Of a stretch of DNA of 64,000 nucleotides, positions 17,942-25,860 are shown one piece after another. The translations under genes were made by a program, and so were the position numbers. Origin of the DNA: JAHEYG01 sp040403535 (GTDB taxonomy: Bacteria > Bacteroidota > Bacteroidia > B-17B0 > Aurantibacillaceae); contig JBBAKL010000002.1 of NCBI GenBank assembly GCA_040403535.1, forward strand, positions 1 to 64,000, in the 5' to 3' direction. How positions within the stretch are numbered: the stretch's first letter is position 1; each line of letters begins with the position of its first letter. The notes under the pieces are model-generated. The model was not told where the DNA came from. It saw only the letters and a list, made by a program, of their open reading frames with translations, and made no database searches.

Positions 17942-18169
17942 TTAATTACTATAGATAATTTCGTTAAACACTACTTTTTTTAACTCAGCGCTTTCAAGTA
18001 AATTAACGTTACTTGTTAAGCGTTTGGATTGCGCTTTTTCAAAAGCTGGAATTTTACTTCCACCGCGTTGCGCGTAACCGTACGCGGCTTGTATTTCAAG
18101 GAATTGTTTGAAATTATTTTGTCCAATTAAATTGGCTGTTGATAGTGTATTTGTGTTTTTTGACTTCAT
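17942..18169 (-). CDS. unknown 75-residue protein of the methionine operon
   Basis: A small, soluble, basic protein beginning MKSKNTNTLSTANLIGQNNF with a central segment AAYGYAQRGGSKIPAFEKAQ. It has no cysteines, signal peptide or membrane segment. Its stop is 1 nt from the metX start, so the two are translated together, and it is the first full gene after the SAM riboswitch, the Cys/Met-rich short ORF and a hairpin. I recognise no family. Its position suggests a role in methionine or sulfur metabolism or in regulating MetX, but that is inference. The tight spacing argues that it is a real gene. Confidence 0.7.
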   Translation of the reverse strand: MKSKNTNTLSTANLIGQNNFKQFLEIQAAYGYAQRGGSKIPAFEKAQSKRLTSNVNLLESAELKKVVFNEIIYSN

Positions 18170-18189
18170 GGTTGTAATAATTAGTTGAT

Positions 18190-18234
18190 TAAAAAATAAA
18201 ACAGTTTTTAGGCCGGACTGCTTGTGCCCGACCT
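18190..18234 (-). terminator. GC-rich hairpin, possible attenuator terminator of the met operon
   Basis: On the minus strand AGGTCGGGC and GTCCGGCCT form a 9-bp stem (with two G-U pairs) around a 7-nt loop at 18210-18234, 29 nt after the short-ORF stop. A U-rich tract (UUUUAUUUUUU) starts only about 8 nt after the stem, so it is an imperfect terminator. CCUAACCU, early in the short ORF, could pair with the stem's 5' arm (7 of 8 positions), which would be an antiterminator. Confidence 0.45.
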
Positions 18235-18263
18235 TGCTTTTTAAAATTTAAAAAGAAAAGTAA

Positions 18264-18383
18264 CTAGCACATGCAGCAATAGCAGCACATACAACACATG
18301 ATACAATGATGGAAATGACATTTAATTACCGAACGTGCACAGGTTAGGCCGTTTTTTTTGATGTTTTGAATTTGTTTTTTCAT
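18264..18383 (-). CDS. Cys/Met-rich short ORF downstream of the SAM riboswitch (probable leader peptide)
   Basis: A 39-codon frame starts MKKQIQNIKKNGLTC and ends CHFHHCIMCCMCCYCCMC. Ten residues are Cys and four are Met, concentrated in the last 18 codons. The ATG lies 12 nt after the 3' strand of riboswitch helix P1, and a hairpin plus U-rich tract follows. A run of codons for the sulfur amino acids, placed ahead of metX-hom, is what a ribosome-stalling leader peptide for Cys/Met starvation would look like. A metal-binding (Zn/Cu) micro-protein is the other possibility, since Cys and His dominate the tail. I favour the leader because of the position. No close named family comes to mind. Confidence 0.75.
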   Translation of the reverse strand: MKKQIQNIKKNGLTCARSVIKCHFHHCIMCCMCCYCCMC

Positions 18384-18394
18384 TGTTTCGTAAT

Positions 18395-18524
18395 TTAATT
18401 TATTTTTCCCTGCTCTTTCATCAGGGTAGGAATTGGCACCGGTTTTCCAATCGCTCGTCGCGACTTCTAGTTGGTTGCCAGTGGGTCAGTGAGCCTATTC
18501 TCTCGCCACTTCTTTATAAACTAA
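18395..18524 (-). promoter_or_regulatory. SAM-I (S-box) riboswitch
   Basis: The minus-strand RNA carries the SAM-I signatures: P1 strands UUAGUUUAU (18516-18524) and AUAAAUUAA (18395-18403), P2 strands AGUGG and CCACU around a GCGAGAGA kink-turn-like internal loop with UGA opposite, the conserved GGCAACC, a P3 closed by CCAA/UUGG, GGUGCCAAUUCC, and P4 CCCUG/CAGGG. SAM binding should repress the met genes downstream. No terminator follows P1 directly. Its 3' strand ends 12 nt before the short-ORF ATG, so the expression platform may act on translation of that ORF or on the hairpin 160 nt further on. Confidence 0.9.
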
Positions 18525-18554
18525 CTACGCACTAGGTGGGTAATTAATTCGGTG

Positions 18555-18587
18555 CAAATATAAATCAATATTTCTGTTAGCTCCAAA
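18555..18587 (-). promoter_or_regulatory. promoter of the SAM-riboswitch/met operon
   Basis: TTTG (18584-18587), a 21-nt spacer and a perfect TATATTTG (18555-18562) match the Bacteroidota consensus. Transcription would start near 18548, about 25 nt before helix P1 of the riboswitch. Confidence 0.7.
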
Positions 18588-18637
18588 TATTTTTTGATAC
18601 CTCGTTGAAAAATAGGCAATTAAATGCGTTAAGAGAC

Positions 18638-19690
18638 TTATCTTTCTTTCTTAATTTGTGAAAAAGGAAGCGGATTTTCGTTAATTGAAGCGTATAATTT
18701 TCTGTTCTTAAACACATCAATTGCTGTATAAATTGCCTTTTTAAATGAATCTTCATTGGCAATATTTTTACCTGCAATATCGTAACCCGTACCGTGATCA
18801 GGACTTGTTCTAACGTAGTTTAATCCGGCAGTATAGTTTACACCATTGTTAAAAGCTAATGTTTTAAAAGGAATTAAACCTTGATCATGGTACATGGCTA
18901 ATATCGCATCAAATTGCTTATAAGTACCATTTCCAAAAAAGCCATCGGCAGAATAGGGGCCGTACACCATTTTGTTTTCAGAAGCAGCTTTTTGAATAGC
19001 AGGTAAAATCAAATCTTTGTCTTCAGTACCAATAACGCCGTTATCGCCTGCGTGAGGGTTTAAACCCAAAACCGCAATTTTTGGTTTACGAACACCAAAA
19101 TCCTCTTTCATTGATTTGTAAAGCTGATTTATTTTCTGGTAAACTTTTTCAGACGAAATTTTTTGAGCCACCTCCTTTAAAGGAACATGACCGGTTACTA
19201 CTGCAACTTTTAAATCATCAGAACAAAGTAGCATGAGCGGATCGCCCCCTAATTTAGAACCTAAATATTCGGTATGACCGGGAAATGTAAATTCAGGACT
19301 TTGGATATTGTGCTTATGAATTGGTCCCGTAACTAAAACATCCACCTGATTATTCAACAAAGCCTGTGTGGCTTTTTCTAATGAAATTAAAGCGTATTTG
19401 CCACTTACCTCAGTAGCTTTACCCATTTCAATATTTACTTCTTCTTCATAACAAATAAACACATTTGTTTTTTTATGATTGAATTGACTGAAATCTCTGA
19501 TCGGATTAAAATTAAACTCTTCAAGGCCTAACGCTTTTCTGTAATAAGCAACTGTTTTTTGAGAACTGAAAAGCACTGGAGTGCAAATTTCTGTTATGCC
19601 TGGTTCCATCAACGTTTTTAAAATTACTTCAAGACCAATTCCGTTAACGTCTCCTTGTGATATTCCAATTTTAATTTTCTCTTCTGACAT
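18638..19690 (-). CDS. pdxA: 4-hydroxythreonine-4-phosphate dehydrogenase
   Basis: A 350-residue metal-dependent NAD enzyme of the DXP-dependent vitamin B6 pathway, making the amine substrate of PdxJ. Family motifs are IGISQGDVNGIGLEVILK at the N-terminus, VTGPIHKHNI, FPGHTEYLG, GLNPHAGDNGVIG and AMYHDQGLIPFK, which hold the three metal-binding histidines, and GLNYVRTSPDHGTGYDIAGK near the end. The length is typical. It stands apart from its neighbours: 64 nt separate it from the next gene upstream, and the met promoter lies just beyond its 3' end. Confidence 0.96.
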   Translation of the reverse strand: MSEEKIKIGISQGDVNGIGLEVILKTLMEPGITEICTPVLFSSQKTVAYYRKALGLEEFNFNPIRDFSQFNHKKTNVFICYEEEVNIEMGKATEVSGKYALISLEKATQALLNNQVDVLVTGPIHKHNIQSPEFTFPGHTEYLGSKLGGDPLMLLCSDDLKVAVVTGHVPLKEVAQKISSEKVYQKINQLYKSMKEDFGVRKPKIAVLGLNPHAGDNGVIGTEDKDLILPAIQKAASENKMVYGPYSADGFFGNGTYKQFDAILAMYHDQGLIPFKTLAFNNGVNYTAGLNYVRTSPDHGTGYDIAGKNIANEDSFKKAIYTAIDVFKNRKLYASINENPLPFSQIKKER

Positions 19691-19754
19691 AATTTTTTCT
19701 TTTGTTATTTGCGAAGCGTATAAATATTATCTGTTTTTAAAACTTAACGTTTAC

Positions 19755-20888
19755 TTATTCTTTAATCCAGCCAATTAAGGCTACTACATCTTCACAATCT
19801 ACCGCTTCCCAACCCGGTTTACTATTATTCCAAACAGACATACCCTGCTGATAAGAATCGGTTCCAATCACTAATTCCTTTACAATTGCCGCTATATTAC
19901 TTTCAGTTTTAAAATTTTTCAATTGAAAATGCTGTTTCCCGATTTCCTTATCGTTTAATTTTATCATTCGGCCATATCCTTTTTTCATGCATTCGGCTGA
20001 AAAACCATTTTCCGGTACCGTAAATAAAATTTCCGTCACCACGTTTTTTGTTAAGTCAATTGTAAATTGTTTTTCACCTATTACATAGAGTAATTGATCC
20101 TTGCTTAATTTGGTTAAAGTAGCTAACTCGCTTTGCGGTTTAATAACGCCCTTCCCAATTACGGTTGACGATTTACTGTCGGTGTTTAGTTTTACAAATT
20201 CTACCTGTGTGTTCTCTTTGTTAAATTTAGCATATACCAAATTACTGTTATCGAGCCACACTATAGAAGGATCAGGTTTCTTGTTGTCGCTCAATAATTG
20301 TCCGAATCCGGCATCGGAGGTTAAAACAATCTTCGGTTTGTTTGGAGGATAAAGATTAATGGTGTACGGAGCATTGGTTTTATCAAACTCCACATCCTGT
20401 CCGGCGATGGCTTTAAAAGTTAATTTCTTTACTTCACTATATTGTTTCGTTGTGAAATTATAAACCGAATAAAACTTTCCTTTAAATGCGTCATTTGTAT
20501 AGTAAATCGCACTGTCATTACTGCATCTTACTAGATTGGTTTTTTGATCGTGAAGTGTTTTTTTTTCTTTCAAATCAACAATGTGTCCCATGCCCGTAAT
20601 CATGTAACGGTTTTCATAAATGAAATTATTTCCTTTATCCGTTCTAACATAATCGGCATTATTTTGTCTGCCTTTAAAAGACATCAACTCTTCGCGTCCG
20701 GTAAAATGCCCGTTAACAAAATGGTAAGCGTACACGAGTTGTCTGAATTCAGTTTTACTGGCGGGATCGTAATGTATTACAATTAAAGCGTATTTAGAGT
20801 TGTCTTGTGCCTTTAATGAAAACAAAAAGCAGGCTGATATAGTAAACAGCATTGTTAAAGCAATGTATTTTCTATATGCCGACAACAT
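19755..20888 (-). CDS. secreted protein of unknown function
   Basis: A 377-residue protein with a signal peptide (ALTMLFTISACFLFSLKAQ, about residues 10-28). The mature part is rich in short beta-strand-like repeats (YVRTDKGNNFIYENRYMITG, YYTNDAFKGKFYSVYNF, IVWLDNSNLVYAKFNK, LLYVIGEKQFTIDL), a pattern suggesting a beta-propeller. I do not recognise a family and see no catalytic motif. The end contains VDCEDVVALIGWIKE. It starts 3 nt beyond the stop of the leucyl aminopeptidase gene, so the two are co-transcribed, but no functional link is evident. Confidence 0.75.
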   Translation of the reverse strand: MLSAYRKYIALTMLFTISACFLFSLKAQDNSKYALIVIHYDPASKTEFRQLVYAYHFVNGHFTGREELMSFKGRQNNADYVRTDKGNNFIYENRYMITGMGHIVDLKEKKTLHDQKTNLVRCSNDSAIYYTNDAFKGKFYSVYNFTTKQYSEVKKLTFKAIAGQDVEFDKTNAPYTINLYPPNKPKIVLTSDAGFGQLLSDNKKPDPSIVWLDNSNLVYAKFNKENTQVEFVKLNTDSKSSTVIGKGVIKPQSELATLTKLSKDQLLYVIGEKQFTIDLTKNVVTEILFTVPENGFSAECMKKGYGRMIKLNDKEIGKQHFQLKNFKTESNIAAIVKELVIGTDSYQQGMSVWNNSKPGWEAVDCEDVVALIGWIKE

Positions 20889-20891
20889 AAA

Positions 20892-22331
20892 TTACTTGTA
20901 TAAGTTCGAGAAGAAATCAAATAGTAAACGTACTCCTACACCTGTTGCGCCTTTGGTTCGATAAGCATCTTTTCCGGTAATAAATGCCGGACCAGCAATA
21001 TCCAAATGGTAATAAGGGTAATTTGTGAATTTAGCTAAAAATTTACCTGCCGTTATGGAACCACCGTAAGGTCCGCCAATATTCTTTTGATCTGCAATAT
21101 CTGATTTCATTAATTCATCGTACTCTTCCCAGAAAGGAAATTCAGCTAAACGTTCATAAACTCTCCATCCGCTGTCTTTTAAACGATTGGTGTGACGCTC
21201 AGCTGCGGTACCCATCGACACAATTCCATATTGTCCGATAGCAGCTGCGGCGGCACCGGTTAAAGTTGCTAAATCAATGGTCAATTCCGGTTCGTATTTC
21301 TTTGCAAAATGCAACGCGTCAGCTAAAATCATTCGGCCTTCTGCGTCAGAGTTTAACATTTCAACAGTGCTGCCATCCATCATGGTAATTATGTCTCCAG
21401 GGGCAAATGCGTTAAAACCCGGACGGTTATCCGTTGCAGGAACTAATCCGATTACATGTACATTTAATTTCGCTTTGGCAATAGCATACATGGTTGCACC
21501 AACAGCTGCGGCACCTGCCATATCGCATTTCATGGAATCCATGCTGTTCGGGGTAGGTTTTAAACTCAATCCGCCTGTGTCATATACAACACCTTTACCA
21601 ACTAATACATAAGGCTTCTTGTTCTTTGCGTTTTTTGGTTTGTATTCCATAATGGTAAAGGTTGGTTCGTCAACGCTTCCTGCATTAACGGCCAATAATC
21701 CACCCATTTTTAATTGCTGAATTTTCGCTTTGTTATAAACTTCAACTTTAAAGCCAGCAGCTTTACCAAAATCTTTAAATGCATCAGCTAAACCTTGGGC
21801 ATTTAAAACATTTACCGGCTCGTTTACTAAGTTTCTTGCTTTAATTGTAGCATCAGCTACAATTTGAAGTTTGTTGATTTGTTCATCTTTTAAACGGCTG
21901 TCGGCAATAGAAACCGATTCAAAAGTATTAGCACTTTTTTTAGCAGTTGGTTTATGCTTTATGAATTGATAATTACCTAAAGCTGCACCTTCGGCAATAG
22001 CTAACGAATAAGAACTTTTTGCAGTCTCGTTAATTACAGTTAAGTGTTTGCCTTTAATAGAATTTATTGCATCAGCAATTGCGCTTCCGTTTTTACGCAA
22101 TCCTTCGTGTAATTTATTGATGTCCTTTTTAGGATCAATAATGATAACATATATTAATTGCCCCAAATGATTTAAAGAAACAAATTTCTTTTCGGGGTCT
22201 GATAATTGTTTAGTGATATATTCGTTAACCGCGTTATCAAAATGATAGGTTGGTTTGTTCTTGAATTTTTCGCAAATAATGGCAAGGTTTGAACCTTTTA
22301 CCGGATTGCTGATTTTTTTAACTGTTATCAT
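20892..22331 (-). CDS. pepA: leucyl aminopeptidase (family M17)
   Basis: A 479-residue two-zinc cytosolic aminopeptidase. The C-terminal catalytic domain has the metal-ligand and catalytic blocks VLVGKGVVYDTGGLSLKP, SMKCDMAGAAAVGATMYAI and the signature NSDAEGRMILADAL. The N-terminal domain (residues 1-165) is less conserved, as usual. I start at the ATG at 22331 (MITVKKISN); a longer frame from 22376 adds 15 residues unlike the family and reaches into the short divergent promoter region shared with mqnC. The next gene downstream begins after 3 nt. Confidence 0.93.
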   Translation of the reverse strand: MITVKKISNPVKGSNLAIICEKFKNKPTYHFDNAVNEYITKQLSDPEKKFVSLNHLGQLIYVIIIDPKKDINKLHEGLRKNGSAIADAINSIKGKHLTVINETAKSSYSLAIAEGAALGNYQFIKHKPTAKKSANTFESVSIADSRLKDEQINKLQIVADATIKARNLVNEPVNVLNAQGLADAFKDFGKAAGFKVEVYNKAKIQQLKMGGLLAVNAGSVDEPTFTIMEYKPKNAKNKKPYVLVGKGVVYDTGGLSLKPTPNSMDSMKCDMAGAAAVGATMYAIAKAKLNVHVIGLVPATDNRPGFNAFAPGDIITMMDGSTVEMLNSDAEGRMILADALHFAKKYEPELTIDLATLTGAAAAAIGQYGIVSMGTAAERHTNRLKDSGWRVYERLAEFPFWEEYDELMKSDIADQKNIGGPYGGSITAGKFLAKFTNYPYYHLDIAGPAFITGKDAYRTKGATGVGVRLLFDFFSNLYK

Positions 22332-22395
22332 AATAAATTGGTGCCTACGAATATACAAATTTGTAGAGATTATCATAATATTGAAGGCTTTGTTG

Positions 22396-22403
22396 TAACT
22401 TTG
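22396..22403 (+). promoter_or_regulatory. -7 element of mqnC promoter
   Basis: TAACTTTG is a perfect TAnnTTTG box. It ends 2 nt before the first of two consecutive start codons, which implies a leaderless transcript. No TTTG is found at the expected spacing upstream. Confidence 0.5.
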
Positions 22404-22405
22404 TT

Positions 22406-23536
22406 ATGATGAATATCAGCGATATTTTAAAAAAGGCACTTAACCTTGAGTTTTTAAGCATTGAGGAGGGGATTTTTTTGTTTGAAAATGCACCCACTGC
22501 CGAGTTAATGTTTGTAGCCAATGAGATACGAAACATTAAAAAGAACAATTCGAAAAAAGTTACCTGGATTATCGACCGTAATCTAAATACTACTAACGTT
22601 TGTATAGCTAATTGTAAATTCTGTAATTTTTACCGTATTCCGGGACATGCCGAGTCATATGTGACTGACATGGCAACCTATAAGGTGAAAATAGAGGAAA
22701 CCATCAAGTATGGCGGTGAACAATTATTGTTACAAGGTGGTCATCATCCAGATCTGGGTTTAGAGTTTTATGTCAATACGTTTCGGGAAATAAAGAAAAT
22801 GTTTCCTCACATAAAATTACATGCGCTTGGTCCTCCGGAAATAGCACACATTACCAAGCTTGAGAAATCGACGCATACAGAAGTGTTGAAAGCTTTAATG
22901 GAGGCGGGACTGGATAGTTTACCCGGTGCAGGAGCAGAAATTTTGAATGATCGTGTTCGCCGATTAATTTCAAAAGGAAAATGTACCGGCAGAGAGTGGC
23001 TTGAGGTAATGAAGGCAGCTCATCAGCTGGGATTAACCACTTCCGCTACCATGATGTTCGGGCATGTTGAAACGATTTATGAGCGATTTGAACATTTGGT
23101 GTGGTTACGTGAAGTACAGGCACAAAAACCGGCTAATGCCAAGGGTTTCATTGCTTTTATTCCGTGGCCATTTCAGGATGATGGAACCTTATTAAAACGC
23201 TTAAAAGGCATTAAAAACAATGTTAGTTCAGATGAATACATTCGTATGCTGGCTTTAAGCCGTATTATGTTACCGAATATTGAAAATATACAGGCATCGT
23301 GGTTAACTGTTGGTAAGACTACTGCGCAAATTTGTTTACATGCCGGTGCTAATGATTTTGGAAGTATAATGATTGAAGAAAATGTAGTGAGCGCTGCCGG
23401 TGCACCGCATCGTTTTACTTATAAAACCATACAGGATTCGATAAGAGAAGCAGGTTTTGAACCGCAATTAAGAAATCAGCAATACGAAGAACGTGCCCTT
23501 CCAGAAAATATTCAAGAGCAGGTAATTAATTATTAA
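22406..23536 (+). CDS. mqnC: cyclic dehypoxanthinyl futalosine synthase
   Basis: A 376-residue radical SAM enzyme of the futalosine menaquinone pathway that cyclises dehypoxanthine futalosine. The 4Fe-4S ligands are C66, C70 and C73 in VCIANCKFCNFYR. Other MqnC blocks are LLLQGGHHPDLGLEFY, LHALGPPEI, LPGAGAEILNDRVR, REWLEVMKAAHQLGL, ATMMFGHVET and GFIAFIPWPFQDDGT. MqnE is related but has a different N-terminus and motif set. The first two codons are both ATG; a promoter box ending at 22403 makes the second (22409) the likelier real start. It is divergent from pepA. Confidence 0.94.
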   Translation: MMNISDILKKALNLEFLSIEEGIFLFENAPTAELMFVANEIRNIKKNNSKKVTWIIDRNLNTTNVCIANCKFCNFYRIPGHAESYVTDMATYKVKIEETIKYGGEQLLLQGGHHPDLGLEFYVNTFREIKKMFPHIKLHALGPPEIAHITKLEKSTHTEVLKALMEAGLDSLPGAGAEILNDRVRRLISKGKCTGREWLEVMKAAHQLGLTTSATMMFGHVETIYERFEHLVWLREVQAQKPANAKGFIAFIPWPFQDDGTLLKRLKGIKNNVSSDEYIRMLALSRIMLPNIENIQASWLTVGKTTAQICLHAGANDFGSIMIEENVVSAAGAPHRFTYKTIQDSIREAGFEPQLRNQQYEERALPENIQEQVINY

Positions 23537-23628
23537 TTTTTTATGCCTGCTATTTCAAAGTAAGTAGAGCAGAGATAATGTGAATAGGATCCTTTAGGTT
23601 GGTAATTGCTGAGTATGAATTAATCAAG

Positions 23629-24894
23629 TTAAAACATCACTTCCAAGCTTTGTTGTTTTGGTAGCAGTAGTTTAGCACCATTTTCGGTAATTAGCATTTC
23701 GTCTTCTATGCGTATCCCAAATTCACCAAGTAAATAAATGCCCGGCTCATTACTCATCATGTTTCCTTTGTGCATCAGGCGTTTGTTTCCTCCAACTACA
23801 TAATACCATTCGTGGCCATCCATTCCAATACCATGGCCTAAACGGTGTGTGAAATATTTATAGCCCGGACCATACCCCGCATCACTGATTACTTTTCTTG
23901 CCACCGCATCTATCGACTCAAAACTAACACCCGGTTTGGAATGTTTTAACGCTTCCTGCTGCGCTTTTAATACGATGTTAAATACATCGTTCATTTCTTT
24001 TGTAGGTTTTCCAAATACAGTGGTGCGCGTGATATCTGACTCGTATCCTTCAACTGAACAACCTCCATCCATTAAAACAATATCATTTGGTTTTAGCCTA
24101 ACTTCTTGTACCAGTCCATGCGGATGTGCACTTGCTTCTCCAAATAAAACCAAGGCACCGCCACTTACTCCAAACTCTGCAAACAAATTAGAAATAATTT
24201 TACCGTATTCGCCTTCCGTCATTCCTTCTTTCAATTGCGTAACTGCCACTTTATAAACTTCCATGGCCATATCATTAGCAATTTGCATTAACTCAATTTC
24301 ATGATCTGTTTTTACGCCACGGCAGCCGGCTGTAATAACAGTAGCATCTGTGATGTATAATGAAGTTCCTGTGTTTTGTAAACCGTGTGTGATAAAGAAA
24401 CGGGTTGTTTCTTCCATTGCTATCGTAAAATACGAAGGAGATAAATGATTAATTGTTTTAGCTATGAGTTCAATTGGATTTTCATTTTCTTCCCAGCAAA
24501 ATAATTTAGCATTACCAATTTGTTCTTTTGCTCTGGATTCTTCAAACTTTGGTGAAATAAAAACAGGTTCACCTTTCTTTGGTAATAACATACCGAATAT
24601 TCGTTCTGAACGCCCCCATTTTACTCCGGTGAAATAATCGAGCGAGGTGCCTCCTTCCATAAAAACAACATCGATTTTGTTTTCTTTCATCAATTGTTGA
24701 GCCTTTTCAATTCGAAGCGCTCGCTCTTCCTTTGAAATGGGTACAATGCGCTCGCGCAATTTTTTAACTGTTTCTAGTGGAATGAGTCCTTTTTTATCAT
24801 TGTTATTGGTTAAAGTGCCTGCAAATGATGAAGTGGCAGCGATGGCAAAAGTGGAAGCTAATCCGCTTGCTCTAATAAATCGACGACGGTCCAT
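23629..24894 (-). CDS. Tat-exported M24 (Xaa-Pro type) metallopeptidase
   Basis: A 421-residue pita-bread-fold peptidase. The N-terminus MDRRRFIRASGLASTFAIAA is a twin-arginine signal, so folded, metal-loaded protein is probably exported by Tat. I start at 24894 for that reason; the 9 extra residues of the longer frame would sit in front of the signal. The creatinase-N-like domain (about 45-190) is followed by the catalytic domain with metal ligands in VLMDGGCSVEGYESDITRT, the His of THRLGHGIGMDGHEWY, and the Glu residues of MSNEPGIYLLGEFGIRIEDE. It probably cleaves X-Pro or related dipeptide bonds in the periplasm. It converges with mqnC; I see nothing clear in the 92 nt between them. Confidence 0.9.
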   Translation of the reverse strand: MDRRRFIRASGLASTFAIAATSSFAGTLTNNNDKKGLIPLETVKKLRERIVPISKEERALRIEKAQQLMKENKIDVVFMEGGTSLDYFTGVKWGRSERIFGMLLPKKGEPVFISPKFEESRAKEQIGNAKLFCWEENENPIELIAKTINHLSPSYFTIAMEETTRFFITHGLQNTGTSLYITDATVITAGCRGVKTDHEIELMQIANDMAMEVYKVAVTQLKEGMTEGEYGKIISNLFAEFGVSGGALVLFGEASAHPHGLVQEVRLKPNDIVLMDGGCSVEGYESDITRTTVFGKPTKEMNDVFNIVLKAQQEALKHSKPGVSFESIDAVARKVISDAGYGPGYKYFTHRLGHGIGMDGHEWYYVVGGNKRLMHKGNMMSNEPGIYLLGEFGIRIEDEMLITENGAKLLLPKQQSLEVMF

Positions 24895-24962
24895 AGAATT
24901 AATTTGAAATAAATGTAACAATTGAACCGCGAATTTTTATCCCTCAAACTGCGTGAAAAAAT

Positions 24963-24990
24963 AAAACCCCAACTTTTCAGTCGGGGTTTT
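24963..24990 (-). terminator. terminator after clpP
   Basis: On the minus strand AAAACCCCGACT and AGTTGGGGTTTT pair around a GAAA tetraloop (12 bp, one G-T) and are followed by a T-rich tract. It lies 45 nt after the clpP stop and before the M24 gene. Confidence 0.9.
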
Positions 24991-25035
24991 TATTCCCATT
25001 TCTTAGTAGGATAGGGGGTAATGAGTTAGGTTAAA

Positions 25036-25707
25036 TTATTTCTTAACCAAAACTTCGTCAATCATACCGTATGCTTTTGCTTCTTCTGCAATCATCCAGT
25101 AGTCGCGGTCACTGTCTGCCCAAACTTTATCGTAGGTCTGTCCGCTATGCGAAGCGATAATCTCGTATAATTCTTTCTTTAATTTCTGAATTTCACGAGC
25201 TGTGATTTCGATGTCAGATGCTTGACCTTCGGCACCACCTAATGGCTGGTGAATCATGATGCGTGCATGTTTTAAAGCGGTACGTTTTCCTTTTGCACCT
25301 GCGCACTGCAATACAGCACCCATACTGGCAGCCATACCTGTACAAATAGTAGCAACATCCGGACGAACAATTTGCATGGTGTCGTAAATACCTAATCCTG
25401 CATAAACGGAACCACCCGGAGAGTTAATGTAAATCTGGATATCTTTCTTTGCGTCAACCGACTCCAGGAATAATAACTGTGCCTGAACGATGTTAGCTAC
25501 CTGATCGTTAATGCCTGTTCCCAAAAAGATGATGCGGTCCATCATCAAACGCGAGAAAACGTCCATTTGAGCAACGTTTAATTGACGTTCTTCAATGATA
25601 TACGGGGTTAACGAGGAAGATATTCTTGATGTATAGCTGTCGTAAGTTAAGCTGTTAATGCCAACATGTTTTGTGGCATATTTTCTGAATTCATTATTGT
25701 CAAACAT
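25036..25707 (-). CDS. clpP: ATP-dependent Clp protease proteolytic subunit
   Basis: A 223-residue serine protease that forms the tetradecameric chamber fed by ClpX/ClpC. Catalytic S128 is in CTGMAASMGAVL and H153 in RIMIHQPLGGAEG; the Asp lies in the region before YWMIAEEAKAYG. The oxyanion loop INSPGGSVYAG is intact. It is about 25 residues longer at the N-terminus than E. coli ClpP, consistent with a propeptide or a lineage extension. It has its own near-perfect promoter upstream and a strong terminator downstream, so it is monocistronic here. clpX is not in the window. Confidence 0.96.
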   Translation of the reverse strand: MFDNNEFRKYATKHVGINSLTYDSYTSRISSSLTPYIIEERQLNVAQMDVFSRLMMDRIIFLGTGINDQVANIVQAQLLFLESVDAKKDIQIYINSPGGSVYAGLGIYDTMQIVRPDVATICTGMAASMGAVLQCAGAKGKRTALKHARIMIHQPLGGAEGQASDIEITAREIQKLKKELYEIIASHSGQTYDKVWADSDRDYWMIAEEAKAYGMIDEVLVKK

Positions 25708-25729
25708 AAAAAGGATTTTTTATTTTTTT

Positions 25730-25760
25730 CAAAGTTAATTGTACAAGTCAATAATGCAAA
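25730..25760 (-). promoter_or_regulatory. promoter of clpP
   Basis: TTTG (25757-25760), a 19-nt spacer and TAACTTTG (25730-25737) match the Bacteroidota sigma consensus exactly. Transcription would start near 25724, about 17 nt before the ATG. Confidence 0.75.
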
Positions 25761-25860
25761 TGTTATGCAAAAAGAGTTATTAACGATACAAGTCAAATAA
25801 TTTAACGAATTACGAGGTTATGCAGACCATTTTTGTCATGTGGTATGACAAAGTGCCGAT

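Noticed and set aside
18300..18640. A tRNA or other structured RNA gene in the noncoding stretch before metX
   Set aside because: The conserved blocks (GGCAACC, GGUGCCAAUUCC, P1-P4 pairing) fit a SAM-I riboswitch, and there is no cloverleaf or CCA end.
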